Shown here piece after piece: positions 51,109-60,779 of a stretch of 64,000 nt of DNA. Both the position numbers and the translations under genes were made by a program. Within the stretch, counting starts at the first letter, position 1, and each line of letters begins with the position of its first letter. The notes beneath the pieces are model-generated. The model saw nothing but the letters and a program-made list of their open reading frames with translations, was not told the DNA's origin and did not search any database. Source of the stretch: Arcicella rigui (GTDB lineage: Bacteria; Bacteroidota; Bacteroidia; Cytophagales; Spirosomataceae). Where the stretch lies: positions 62,001 to 126,000 of the forward strand of contig NZ_JAYFUM010000007.1 of the NCBI RefSeq assembly GCF_034929435.1, read 5' to 3'.

Positions 51109-53538
51109 TTGACCCATCCCACTGTCTTGGAAAACGCATTTCTATCTGAAACTATTGTATTCACCAAGGAGTCAGTCCTTACTGATTACCGTGTAGCTCG
51201 CATTAGTCGTGAGTGTAGTTTGCTTGTACGAAAAGAAGTTTTTGCGGGGCGTGCCAAATTTGGTATTTATGGGGATGGCAAAGAGCTTTGCCAGCTTGCT
51301 TTGGCAAGAGCAATGAAACCGGGTGATTTTATTTCGGGCTATTACCGTGACCAAACGATTGTTGCGGCAGTAGGGGATTTAACATGGACACAGTATTTCG
51401 CTCAGTTATATGGGCATCCAGATATTGCTTTTGATCCCCACACTGGCGGAAGAGCCATGATTAACCATCATGCAACTCGTTGGTTGGATGAAAACGGAGA
51501 ATGGGTTGACCAAACAAAACTTTATAATTCGGTAGCAGGAGTATCCTCAACAGCAGGACAAATGCCTCGCTCAATTGGTTTGGCATATTCTTCAAAGCTT
51601 TACCGCAATTTACCCGAATTGGAAGCCATTTCTGAAAAATTTACTAACAACGGAAACGAAGTCTGTTTTTCTACAATAGGCGATGCTTCTACTTCGGAAG
51701 GAATGTTTCTGGAATGTGTAAATGCAGCAGGTGTGTTGCAAATTCCCTTAGTAATGTCTGTCTGGGACGATGGCTACGGAATTTCTGTACCTTCTGAGTA
51801 CCAAACAACCAAATCGTCTATTTCAAAAGCTTTGGCAGGGTATCAAAGAAATGAAGATGGAGCAGGCGTAGAAATATTTACCGTAAAAGCTTGGGATTAT
51901 GTTGGGCTGATGGAAGTCTATCAAAAAGCCGCAACTTTAGCCAGAGATTTACACATTCCTTCACTTATTCACGTAGAGGAAGTTACTCAGCAGCAAGGTC
52001 ATTCGGCTTCGGGTTCGCATGAAAGATATAAATCAGCTCAAAGATTACAATTTGAATTAGATTACGACTGCAATCTGAGATTCAGACAATGGATTTTGTC
52101 GGAAGGCATTGCTACCGAAGAAGAATTAAATGAAATAGACCTTGAAGCTGTAAAAGAAGCAAAGCGTTCGCAAAAAGTAGCTTGGAATGCTTATATGGCT
52201 TCAATCAAACCTGAGCGTGAAGATTTACTTTCTTTACTTTATCAAACCGCAGCCGAAACGGTAAATGGGGCAGAAGTAAAAAAAATAGCAGAAGAATTAC
52301 GTAAAGCTATCAACCCGATTCATCATGAAAATGTGGTAGCAGCCAGAAAAGCTCTTCGTGCTTTAAGACATGAAAACTCGCCTGCAAAAGAAGGTTTGAA
52401 AGCATGGTTAAGCAAAGCTGATGTACTGAATGATGAACGATTTAATTCAAATCAATTCAGTAATTCTAAATATTCACCACTGAAAGTACAGGCTGTTGAA
52501 GCTCAATACGAAATGGATTCTCCCTTGGTAGATGGGAGAGAAATCTTAAATAAAAATTTTGATAATTGGTTTAAAACCGACCCACGAGTATTTATTTTAG
52601 GAGAAGACGTAGGCAAAATTGGAGATGTAAACCAAACATTAGCAGGTTTACAAGAAAAATACGGTGAATTAAGAATTACCGATACAGGTATTCGAGAAAT
52701 GACTATCGTAGGGCAGGGGATTGGAGCGGCAATGAGAGGGCTAAGACCAATCATTGAAATACAATATTTAGACTATATTTTTTATCCATTTGCTACTTTA
52801 TCCGACGACTTGGCTTGCCTTCAATACAGAACCGTAGGCGGACAAAAAGCACCACTTATCGTCAGAACTCGTGGACATCGTTTAGAAGGAATCTGGCATT
52901 CAGGTTCGCCAATGTCGGTTTTACTTGGTGGACTCAGAGGAATTCATTTGTGCGTACCAAGAAATATGACGCAAGCCGCTGGTATGTATAATACTCTTTT
53001 AAGTTCAGACGACCCTGCCATTGTAATAGAGTGTTTGAATGGTTATCGTTTAAAAGAAAGACTTCCAGCCAATCTATTTGATACTAAAGTACCATTAGGC
53101 GTACCAGAAGTAATTCGTGAAGGCAGAGATATTACCATTGTTACTTATGGTTCGATGTGCAGAATCGTGATGGAAGCGGCTCGTCAATTAGAAAATATGG
53201 ATATTTCGGTAGAAGTGATAGATGTTCAAACACTGATGCCTTTTGATATTTCGCATAAAATTGTGGAATCTATCAAGAAAACAAATCGAGTAATTTTTGC
53301 AGACGAAGACATGCCGGGCGGAGCATCGGCGTATATGATGCAACAGGTATTAGATGAACAAAATGCCTACCGCTATTTAGATTCAAAACCAATTTGTCTG
53401 GCGGCAGTACCTCATAGACCCGCTTATAGTTCAGATGGAGATTACTTCTCGAAGCCCAATGCTGAAAATGTAGTAGATGCAGCTTATGCTTTGATGACCG
53501 AATTTAATCCATCAAAATTTCCACCAATTTATACTTAA
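51109..53538 (+). CDS. 2-oxoacid dehydrogenase E1, fused alpha and beta subunits
   Basis: 809 aa TPP enzyme. The alpha half (to about residue 380) has GDASTSEGMFLECVNAAG (Gly191-Asp192) and VWDDGYGISVP, variants of the GDG...NN TPP motif; the beta half (from about 460) has FILGEDVGKIGDVNQT, GLRPIIEIQYLDYIFYPFA and VEVIDVQTLMPFD. Most likely the branched-chain oxoacid (2-oxoisovalerate) dehydrogenase E1, though pyruvate is possible. It starts with TTG; no ATG occurs in the first 70 codons. E2 and E3 genes are not next to it. Confidence 0.9.
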   Translation: MTHPTVLENAFLSETIVFTKESVLTDYRVARISRECSLLVRKEVFAGRAKFGIYGDGKELCQLALARAMKPGDFISGYYRDQTIVAAVGDLTWTQYFAQLYGHPDIAFDPHTGGRAMINHHATRWLDENGEWVDQTKLYNSVAGVSSTAGQMPRSIGLAYSSKLYRNLPELEAISEKFTNNGNEVCFSTIGDASTSEGMFLECVNAAGVLQIPLVMSVWDDGYGISVPSEYQTTKSSISKALAGYQRNEDGAGVEIFTVKAWDYVGLMEVYQKAATLARDLHIPSLIHVEEVTQQQGHSASGSHERYKSAQRLQFELDYDCNLRFRQWILSEGIATEEELNEIDLEAVKEAKRSQKVAWNAYMASIKPEREDLLSLLYQTAAETVNGAEVKKIAEELRKAINPIHHENVVAARKALRALRHENSPAKEGLKAWLSKADVLNDERFNSNQFSNSKYSPLKVQAVEAQYEMDSPLVDGREILNKNFDNWFKTDPRVFILGEDVGKIGDVNQTLAGLQEKYGELRITDTGIREMTIVGQGIGAAMRGLRPIIEIQYLDYIFYPFATLSDDLACLQYRTVGGQKAPLIVRTRGHRLEGIWHSGSPMSVLLGGLRGIHLCVPRNMTQAAGMYNTLLSSDDPAIVIECLNGYRLKERLPANLFDTKVPLGVPEVIREGRDITIVTYGSMCRIVMEAARQLENMDISVEVIDVQTLMPFDISHKIVESIKKTNRVIFADEDMPGGASAYMMQQVLDEQNAYRYLDSKPICLAAVPHRPAYSSDGDYFSKPNAENVVDAAYALMTEFNPSKFPPIYT

Positions 53539-53770
53539 AAACTCGACGAAATCTTGAAATTTTATGACCAAATTTGATTAGAAGGTTTTTTCTACTTACA
53601 CCATTATATAATCTCCTTTTAATAAATATTTCTAATGTTTCATTTATTTTTTTTAATTTCGTATGTTTTTCTTGAAACTTTATGAAAAAATAGAAAACAA
53701 TTCCTCTGTTGAAAAACTAATGTAATTGTTTGTGCTAAAAAGTTGAAACATAATCCTTAATTAAAGAACT

Positions 53771-54526
53771 TTGAATCTCTTACGAAACACTAAAAGATGG
53801 ATTTGGCCAACGCTATTAACACTGATTTTAGTGGCCATAGTGATACTTGCCGAAAACATTCATCACCATCAGAAGTGTACGAAAGTAAATATTAATATTG
53901 AAGGCGATAATGATAGCCATTTAGTTACAGCAGAAGAAATTTTAGAAATTGTAAACCCCAATGTGGTAGAAAGCCCTGAAGGTAAACCTTACGATAAAAT
54001 TGATTTTAAGAGAATTGAGAAAAGAGTTTGTTTAAATAAATTAATAGAGTCTTGTCAAGTTCATCGAGATTTAAGTGGTGAAATGACGATTGATGTTACC
54101 GAACACACACCACTCGCCCGAGTAATTAATAATAACCGTTCAGATACTTACGTCACAGAGAAAGGCGATTTTATCGGTATTTCTCCGCATTTTACCCCAA
54201 GAGTATTATTACTTTCGGGGAATTATTTTAATGAAGTAAAAGACTTAACAGATTTAAAAAGTAAGCCAATCCTTGAACTTATTAAAGCTATCAATGAAGA
54301 TGCCTTCTGGAAAGCACAAATAACCCAATTAGTTATTGAAAAAGATGGTGGAATTACGCTAATTCCTGAAGTCGGAAATCATGTAATTGAATTTGGAATG
54401 GGTATCGATATTGAAGCCAAGTTTAAAAAAATCAAAATATTTTATAAAGAAATACTTCCTGCAAAAGGTTGGGACACTTACCACAAAGTGAGTGTAAAAT
54501 ACAGAAATCAGATTATTTGTGAATAA
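53771..54526 (+). CDS. ftsQ: Cell division protein FtsQ-like
   Basis: 251 aa. Short cytoplasmic basic N terminus, one membrane helix (WPTLLTLILVAIVILAENI), a POTRA-like segment (VNINIEGDNDSHLVTAEEI) and a beta domain (VEHTPLARVINNNRSDTYVTEKGDFIGIS in sense). It fits FtsQ of Bacteroidota and lies 136 bp before ftsA. Start is TTG, directly after an in-frame stop region. murC, the usual upstream neighbour, is absent. Confidence 0.85.
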   Translation: MNLLRNTKRWIWPTLLTLILVAIVILAENIHHHQKCTKVNINIEGDNDSHLVTAEEILEIVNPNVVESPEGKPYDKIDFKRIEKRVCLNKLIESCQVHRDLSGEMTIDVTEHTPLARVINNNRSDTYVTEKGDFIGISPHFTPRVLLLSGNYFNEVKDLTDLKSKPILELIKAINEDAFWKAQITQLVIEKDGGITLIPEVGNHVIEFGMGIDIEAKFKKIKIFYKEILPAKGWDTYHKVSVKYRNQIICE

Positions 54527-54662
54527 AATATTAAGTTTCAGATTAGACTTTATTAAGCGGTTACTAATTATCCAAACAGAGTGCTTATATTGGCAAGCAA
54601 TTTGATAACAAACTAAAATTTAACTTAATTCTTAATCCAAAGTTTCTTAAATTCTACCTTCC

Positions 54663-56051
54663 ATGAATGAAATAATCGTTGGACTTGACATAGGCAGCAA
54701 GCAAGTAAGTGTAGTTGCGGGCAGACTTGACAGTTTAGGCAAGTTGGAGATTCTGGGTTTGGGTAAAGCCGATACCACTGGAAGAGTTTCCAAGGGTGTT
54801 GTTCTCAATGTCAATAAAACCATAGAGGCTGTCCAATCTGCTTTAGAACAGGTAGAAAACCAAGCAAATATCCATATTCGTGGAGTAATTGCCAGTATTG
54901 CAGGCCCAAACATACATAGCTCTAAACATAAAGCTGTAATCACTCGCCAAACTCGTGGTGAAGAGGTTACAGTTACCGATGTTGACCAAGTAGCAAATGA
55001 CGCACAGCGAACTTTTATTTCGCAGGGAAACGCTATTGTTCATACTTTACCTCAAGAGTATTTAGTAGATTCTGCCAGCGGAATCCAAGAACCTGTTGGT
55101 ATCAGTGGTTTAAAACTACAAGGAGAGTTTTTGATGATTACTTCTCCTCAAGCTGAATTAGATAAAACTAAGCGTTGTATAGAACGCTCGAAAGATAAAA
55201 TGGAAATAGAAGGTGGATTAGTGCATTCACCTTTGGCCGCTTCTTTGGCTGTGCTTACAGACCAAGAAAAGAAAACAGGCGTAGCTTTAGTCGATATTGG
55301 TAGCGGAATCACCGAAATTGTTATTTACTATAAAAACATAGTTCGTCATGTGGCAGTATTGCCTTTTGCTGGCGATTCTATTACGGCGGATATTGAACAA
55401 GGCTGTGGTGTTTCTACTGAACACGCTGAACAGCTGAAAATCAAGTTTGGTTCTGCTGTTGCTGACGAAGTATCTTTAGAAGAAGTAGTAACGATTCCAA
55501 GTGCAAACGGTAGAAAACCAAAAACTATCTCTGTAAAGAATGTTTCAATTATTATTGAAGAGAGATTAAAAGAGTTGATTGCTTTGGTGGTAGCCGAAAT
55601 AGCTCGTTCGGGTTATTTGAATCGTATCAATTGTGGTATTGTTATTACGGGTGGTACTGCTCAGATGCCTTATATCGACCAACTTTTTGAAAGAGTTTCT
55701 CAGCGTGATGTAAGAATTGGCTATCCGAATGAAAATCTGGGTAAATCATTTACAGAAGAAATCAAAAACCCTACTTACTCTACGGCTGTTGGTTTGGTAT
55801 GGAGAGGCATCAAAGATATTGATGAAAGAGAAGATGGTTATAAGCTTTTGAGAAAAACAGCACCAGCTATTATTCCAATTACGCCCGTGAATAATAATAA
55901 TTTGAGTAGTAAAAACGGAAGAGAAAGCTCTAAAGCTGCTGAACCTCCTGTGGAAAAGAAAGGCGGTTGGAGTTTATTCGGGAAATTCAAACAAGTAGCC
56001 AGTAGAATGATTGGCGAAGACTTAGGCGATAATGACAAGTATGAACAGTAA
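54663..56051 (+). CDS. ftsA: Cell division protein FtsA
   Basis: 462 aa actin-like ATPase that anchors FtsZ to the membrane. IVGLDIGSKQVSVVAG (phosphate 1), VALVDIGSGITEIVIY (phosphate 2) and CGIVITGGTAQMPYID (adenosine) are intact. The C-terminal amphipathic helix (WSLFGKFKQVASRMIGEDL) is the membrane-targeting sequence. ftsZ, normally next, is not in the window; a convergent ndk gene follows. Confidence 0.96.
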   Translation: MNEIIVGLDIGSKQVSVVAGRLDSLGKLEILGLGKADTTGRVSKGVVLNVNKTIEAVQSALEQVENQANIHIRGVIASIAGPNIHSSKHKAVITRQTRGEEVTVTDVDQVANDAQRTFISQGNAIVHTLPQEYLVDSASGIQEPVGISGLKLQGEFLMITSPQAELDKTKRCIERSKDKMEIEGGLVHSPLAASLAVLTDQEKKTGVALVDIGSGITEIVIYYKNIVRHVAVLPFAGDSITADIEQGCGVSTEHAEQLKIKFGSAVADEVSLEEVVTIPSANGRKPKTISVKNVSIIIEERLKELIALVVAEIARSGYLNRINCGIVITGGTAQMPYIDQLFERVSQRDVRIGYPNENLGKSFTEEIKNPTYSTAVGLVWRGIKDIDEREDGYKLLRKTAPAIIPITPVNNNNLSSKNGRESSKAAEPPVEKKGGWSLFGKFKQVASRMIGEDLGDNDKYEQ

Positions 56052-56080
56052 ATAGGGTATCTGTTTACTGTTCATACCCT
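56040..56080 (+). terminator. Two alternative hairpins across the ftsA stop codon
   Basis: A 13-bp perfect stem (56040-56052 with 56064-56076) includes the ftsA stop. A second stem AGGGTAT/ATACCCT (56054-56060 with 56074-56080) uses the overlapping 3' bases and is followed by TTTG. They cannot form together, so ribosomes at the stop could influence which forms. Confidence 0.6.
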
Positions 56081-56087
56081 TTGTGAT

Positions 56088-56507
56088 TTAGAACTGCTCT
56101 ACGCCTGCAAAAAAGAAGAAGCCCTCAATTGCTGCATTTTCATCAGAATCTGAGCCATGTATTGCATTAGCCTGTACAGATTTTGCAAACTGCTTACGAA
56201 TAGTACCCTCAGCTGCTTTAGAAGGGTCGGTTGCTCCAATTAATGCTCTAAAATCTGCCACTGCATTTTCTTTTTCTAAAATCATCGGAATAATGGGTCC
56301 TGATGACATATAACCACACAAATCTGCATAGAAAGGTCTCTCTGCGTGTACAGCATAAAACTCGCCAGCTCTTTCAGGAGTTAATAAGGTTTTTTTAATA
56401 GCGACAATACGAAAGCCTGCTTCCTCAATTATCTTAATAATTGCCCCAGAGTTTCCCTCTGCTACTGCATCGGGCTTAATCATTGTGAAAGTTCTATTAG
56501 TTGCCAT
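56088..56507 (-). CDS. ndk: Nucleoside diphosphate kinase
   Basis: 139 aa. Transfers gamma-phosphate between nucleoside triphosphates and diphosphates through a phosphohistidine. TFTMIKPDAVAEG and the active-site NAIHGSDSDENA are intact. Full length. Convergent with ftsA. Confidence 0.97.
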   Translation of the reverse strand: MATNRTFTMIKPDAVAEGNSGAIIKIIEEAGFRIVAIKKTLLTPERAGEFYAVHAERPFYADLCGYMSSGPIIPMILEKENAVADFRALIGATDPSKAAEGTIRKQFAKSVQANAIHGSDSDENAAIEGFFFFAGVEQF

Positions 56508-56727
56508 GTTTTGGAAATTAAATGTGTGTTGAAATATGATATTGAAGAAGGTTTGACGAAAAATTGCTAAAGCCCTTTGAAAGAGTTTTAAATTGGCAAT
56601 TTATGTAAAAATACAAGAAACTTATAAGGTTTTAGAAAGCTCACAGGTTTTTTTGTGGAGAATTCTCGCTAACTTTGCCATTCATTTTTGGAATAAATTA
56701 TAATACCTTGATAATCAATTGTATATA

Positions 56728-57750
56728 ATGCAAAATCTTGAAGCCTTTCGTGAATTGATTAATACGCCTAAAAAAATAGTGATTACAACTCACTTTAAAC
56801 CCGATGCCGACGCTTTGGGTTCGTCTTTAGGCTTGGCTGGTTTCTTGAAAAAAAAGGGACATCAAGTAACTGTAATTACTCCTTCTGATTACCCCAAATT
56901 CTTGTTCTGGATGCCCAACAATGAGGAGGTAATTAATTACGAAGATTATAAAACAAAAAATAAAGCAAATAAGCTTCTTGCTGAGGCTGAAATCATTTTT
57001 TGCCTTGATTTCTCTGTACTTTCTCGTATCGAAAGCCTCACTGAACCTGTTCGTCAAGCAAAAGCTGTAAAAGTAATGATTGACCATCATACTTTCCCAG
57101 AAGACTTTGCTGAGTTTGTTTATCATGATATTAAGGCAGCCGCAACGGCACAATTGATATTTCAATTAATTGTACTTTTGGGTGACAAAGCTTTATTAGA
57201 CATTCCTATCTGCGAGTGTTTGTATGCAGGCATTATGACAGACACTGGTTCGTTTCGTCATCCAAGTACAACGCCTGCCGTACATCGTATCGTTGCTGAT
57301 ATTATGGATATAGGTGTGAACACAAACCTTATCCACCGCCGTATTTACGATACTACCACTCCAGAACGTTTAAGCTTTTTAGGATATATTCTTTCTGAAA
57401 AATTGGTTATCCTTCCTGAATATAGAGTAGCTTACTTCACCGTTACTGCCGAAGAATTAAAGCGTTTTAATTCACAAACAGGTGATACCGAAGGTATTGT
57501 AAACTACGGTTTGCAAATTGAAGGAGTAGTGATGTCGGTAATTATCGTTGACCGTCCCGAAGCTGTAAAAATGTCCTTCCGTTCGGTAGAGGAATTTGCA
57601 GTAAATAGAATAGCCACCAAGTATTTTAATGGCGGAGGGCATAAAAATGCTTCTGGAGGTAAAACGAATATAGGTTTATCTGCTACGGTTGAGAAATTTA
57701 TTAGTATTTTACCCGAATATCAATCTGAATTATTAGCAGTACCTTTCTAA
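56728..57750 (+). CDS. DHH-family phosphoesterase (NrnA/bifunctional oligoribonuclease-like)
   Basis: 340 aa. THFKPDADALGSSLGL, FCLDFS, MIDHHTFPEDF (DHH motif) and the C-terminal DHHA1 block YFNGGGHKNASGGKT are intact. Family members degrade nanoRNA and cyclic-dinucleotide products or dephosphorylate pAp. ATG 56728 is preferred to a TTG three codons earlier. FKBP genes follow at 64 bp. Confidence 0.9.
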   Translation: MQNLEAFRELINTPKKIVITTHFKPDADALGSSLGLAGFLKKKGHQVTVITPSDYPKFLFWMPNNEEVINYEDYKTKNKANKLLAEAEIIFCLDFSVLSRIESLTEPVRQAKAVKVMIDHHTFPEDFAEFVYHDIKAAATAQLIFQLIVLLGDKALLDIPICECLYAGIMTDTGSFRHPSTTPAVHRIVADIMDIGVNTNLIHRRIYDTTTPERLSFLGYILSEKLVILPEYRVAYFTVTAEELKRFNSQTGDTEGIVNYGLQIEGVVMSVIIVDRPEAVKMSFRSVEEFAVNRIATKYFNGGGHKNASGGKTNIGLSATVEKFISILPEYQSELLAVPF

Positions 57751-57814
57751 TTGAAAGCGTTCGTAATAGATTAAAAGACACAGTAATTAAATAAAAATCA
57801 ATAAATCAAACAAA

Positions 57815-58681
57815 ATGTTCAAAAGAATCAGTGTTGTATTGCTTGCTGCCAGTATGATGGTTGCTTGTGACAAAAATCGTGTAGAAGTAAAAGAGGGTGT
57901 GAAAATCCAAATTCATAGCCACGACGATAAAGCAAGAAAATTAAAAGATGGGGATATTATCACATTTTTAGCTAAAATTCAAAACTCAGCTGACTCAGTA
58001 TTACAAGAGTCGAACAGTACTCAACCAGCTCGTGCAATGTGCCAACCTGCGGGTGCATCTGGTTTCAAAGGTTCTTTTGAAGATGGTTTACGTTTACTTT
58101 CAGTAGGTGATAGTGCTACGATTTATGTACCAGTTGATTCTTTAGTAAAAGGTGGACAACAATTACCTCCATTCCTTAAAAAAGGTTCTGATTTGAAATA
58201 TACAGTGAAGATTATCAAAGTACAATCTAAAGCTGAGTTTGAAAAAGATATGGCTGCTGAACAAGCAAAAGCTAAAGTAGAATCGGATGCCCGTAAAGCT
58301 CAAATTCCACAGTTGATTGCTGATTATGTTAAAAAATCTGGTTTGCCATTCAAAACTGCTCCATCAGGTTTACAATATGTGATTTCTAAAGAAGGAACAG
58401 GCGAAAATCCAAAAGCTGGCGATGTTTGTAAATGTATGTATGTAGGTAAATTCTTGGATGGAAAAGTATTTGATAAGAGTACTTCACCAATGGATATGCC
58501 TATCGGTGGAATGATTCCAGGTTTCAATGAAGCATTGACGATGTTGAAAAAAGGAGGAAAAGGTACTTTCTTGATTCCGCCACAAATTGGTTATGGCGAG
58601 GCAGCTCAAGGGCCAATCCCAGGAAACTCTGTATTGATTTTTGAAGTAGAAGCATTAGATTTCACAAAAGGTGGAAATTAG
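57815..58681 (+). CDS. FKBP-type peptidyl-prolyl isomerase lipoprotein
   Basis: 288 aa. Lipobox at MMVACDK. An N-terminal degenerate FKBP-like domain (about 40-140) is joined by a charged helix to a canonical C-terminal FKBP domain (VCKCMYVGKFLDGKVFDKS, GMIPGFNEALTML, IPPQIGYGEAAQGPIPGNS). It catalyses prolyl isomerisation during folding of exported proteins, anchored in the envelope. First of three similar genes in a row. Confidence 0.92.
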   Translation: MFKRISVVLLAASMMVACDKNRVEVKEGVKIQIHSHDDKARKLKDGDIITFLAKIQNSADSVLQESNSTQPARAMCQPAGASGFKGSFEDGLRLLSVGDSATIYVPVDSLVKGGQQLPPFLKKGSDLKYTVKIIKVQSKAEFEKDMAAEQAKAKVESDARKAQIPQLIADYVKKSGLPFKTAPSGLQYVISKEGTGENPKAGDVCKCMYVGKFLDGKVFDKSTSPMDMPIGGMIPGFNEALTMLKKGGKGTFLIPPQIGYGEAAQGPIPGNSVLIFEVEALDFTKGGN

Positions 58682-58686
58682 TAATT

Positions 58687-58785
58687 AGAAGGGTAAGTAA
58701 AAAAATAAGCAATCAATCATTCACTAAGAAGTAAGTATAATCTTATTGAATATTTGAATTGTATTATTTTTTTACTTACCCTTCT
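58687..58785. terminator. Long-loop hairpin after the first FKBP gene
   Basis: A 20-bp perfect inverted repeat (58687-58706 with 58766-58785) with a 59-nt loop. It may terminate or process the message before the second FKBP gene. Confidence 0.65.
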
Positions 58786-58921
58786 TCTTTTCTATCATTT
58801 TAACAGTTTTTAACGAATCTGCCACAATGGATTTCGTTATTTTGCGTTTCAAACAAGCGTTCAGTTTCGTGGTCGTAAAAAATATGATGGCGTTGAACTG
58901 AATAAAAAATAACAGTCAGCA

Positions 58922-59809
58922 ATGATGAAGTTCAAATTATTTAACTTTTTATTACTTGGGGCGCTCGTGGGTTTGCTCAGTTCATGTCTTTCAAAAGTAG
59001 TATTGGAAGATGATATAATCGTTCAGCAAAACGAAACGCAAATACAACAGTATATCAGCAGTAAAAACCTCAGTATGCAAAAAGCTGCAAATGGTGTTTA
59101 CTACGTGATTACAAAAAAAAATGACAGTGGGCGTACTTTACTTTTAGGTGATACCGTTCGTTTACATTATGTACTTACTCGTTTGAGCGATGATGTTAAA
59201 ATTGATAGTTCCTCTGTTTTAAAAAATCAGCCATTTACTTTTTATAATAATGGCGTGAATACCAACATTTTCTTGAAAATGCTTCCGCAAATGAAAGAAG
59301 GCGAACAAGCTACTTTTATTTTGCCTTCAAGCTTGGCGGGTGGAAGTGCCAATTTCCCAAATTTACCTGCCAATTCTCCACTTCGTTGTGATATTACTTA
59401 TTTTTATACTTATGGCGAAGAGGCTACCATCGACCACTATATTGCTAAAAATAATATTACTGTAACCGAAAAAACTACCGAAGGAGTAAGATACATCAAA
59501 ACCAAAGAAGGTGCTGCTGATTTGATTTCGGGAAAAGTGGCTAAGGTAAAATATACGGGTAAGTTTTTGAATGGCGAGATTTTCGATACCAATCTTAATA
59601 CTACCGATTCATTAAGTATTACAGTAGGGGCTACTTCAACATCTTTTGTTACTGGCTTCGTCATTGGCGTTAATAAAATGAGACTTGGAGAAAAAGCTAC
59701 AATTATTTTCCCTTCAAGTTTAGGCTATGGTACAAGTGGTTCAAGCAGAATACCAGGCTCTACTCCACTAATTTTTGAACTTGAAATTGTTGCATTAAAA
59801 GACAAGTAA
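58922..59809 (+). CDS. FKBP-type peptidyl-prolyl isomerase lipoprotein, second
   Basis: 295 aa. Lipobox LLSSCLS. The N-terminal half is a degenerate FKBP fold (GDTVRLHYVLTRLSDDVKIDSS, LPQMKEGEQATFILPSSLAGG); the C-terminal half is more canonical (AKVKYTGKFLNGEIFDTN, FVIGVNKMRLGEKATIIFPSSLGYG, RIPGSTPLIFELEIV). Aromatic active-site residues are reduced compared with the first gene. Followed at 24 bp by the third. Confidence 0.9.
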   Translation: MMKFKLFNFLLLGALVGLLSSCLSKVVLEDDIIVQQNETQIQQYISSKNLSMQKAANGVYYVITKKNDSGRTLLLGDTVRLHYVLTRLSDDVKIDSSSVLKNQPFTFYNNGVNTNIFLKMLPQMKEGEQATFILPSSLAGGSANFPNLPANSPLRCDITYFYTYGEEATIDHYIAKNNITVTEKTTEGVRYIKTKEGAADLISGKVAKVKYTGKFLNGEIFDTNLNTTDSLSITVGATSTSFVTGFVIGVNKMRLGEKATIIFPSSLGYGTSGSSRIPGSTPLIFELEIVALKDK

Positions 59810-59833
59810 ACAAATATTATCAAACATTTAATC

Positions 59834-60715
59834 ATGAACAAATCTATCATTTGGGTATTTTTACTGGGTATAGTTGGGTTAATCAGTGGGTGTATGAGTG
59901 GTGGCTCAGACCTTGAACAATTATATCAAGCAAATGAAAATACAGTAATTCAGTACGGGAAAGACAAAGGGCTGACGCTTATAAAAGACCCTAATTCTGG
60001 TGTTTATTATTACAAAACAGTAACTAATGCCACAGGAAGAGGAGCAGCACAGACAGAATTGGTAAAAATGTTTTATACATACACCAAGTTGGATGGAACA
60101 ATGTTAGATAGTACTACCAAAACAATTCCTTTTGGTTTGTCGTATTTAACTTACAGTACAATTTTAAATACGCCTATCGCTTTAATGAAAGAAGGTGAAA
60201 GTGGAGTATTTATTTTTCCACAGACAAGCCAACTGACAGAACCAACTATTTTGACTGTAAAGTTCGTCTCTACTCGTAATGAAACTGAACAAATTGATGA
60301 GTTTGTGAAAACAAAATATGCTGGTTTGGAAGTAGTAAAAACTTCAACAGGTTTACAGTACGTTATCACAAAATCGACCGCTACTGGTGATTTGGTTAAA
60401 AGTGGACAAACCATTACCGTTTCTTATACAGGAAAATTACTTTATCCTACCAAAAAGCGAGATAGCAACGGTTTTTATATTTATAACGAAACCTTTGATT
60501 CTGGTAGCATTAGTTTTGTTTTAGGACAAGGTTCGATGGTTGCTGGTTTTGAAGAAGCCGTTTCTAAATTGAGATTAGGAGATAAAGGAACATTCGTATT
60601 CCCTTCGTCTTTGGGTTATGGACAAAGCGGACGTACAGACTCTTCGACTGGAGCTTACACTATTCCGCCTTATTCTCCAATGAATTTTGAAATTGAAGTA
60701 ACAGCCGTAAAATAA
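59834..60715 (+). CDS. FKBP-type peptidyl-prolyl isomerase lipoprotein, third
   Basis: 293 aa. Lipobox GLISGCMS. Same two-domain plan: a weak N-terminal FKBP-like domain and a C-terminal domain with TVSYTGKLLYPTKK, FVLGQGSMVAGFEEAVSKLRLG and SLGYGQSGRTDSSTG. Gliding bacteria carry a similar FKBP lipoprotein, GldI, but no gliding gene is adjacent to support that name. Ends in a strong terminator. Confidence 0.9.
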   Translation: MNKSIIWVFLLGIVGLISGCMSGGSDLEQLYQANENTVIQYGKDKGLTLIKDPNSGVYYYKTVTNATGRGAAQTELVKMFYTYTKLDGTMLDSTTKTIPFGLSYLTYSTILNTPIALMKEGESGVFIFPQTSQLTEPTILTVKFVSTRNETEQIDEFVKTKYAGLEVVKTSTGLQYVITKSTATGDLVKSGQTITVSYTGKLLYPTKKRDSNGFYIYNETFDSGSISFVLGQGSMVAGFEEAVSKLRLGDKGTFVFPSSLGYGQSGRTDSSTGAYTIPPYSPMNFEIEVTAVK

Positions 60716-60733
60716 TACAGAAACAGATATTAG

Positions 60734-60764
60734 AGCCTCTTCATGCTACATGAAGAGGCTTTTT
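60734..60764 (+). terminator. Terminator after the FKBP gene cluster
   Basis: AGCCTCTTCATG pairs with CATGAAGAGGCT (60734-60745 with 60749-60760), 3-nt loop, followed by TTTT. Confidence 0.95.
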
Positions 60765-60779
60765 ACTATTTATATGACC

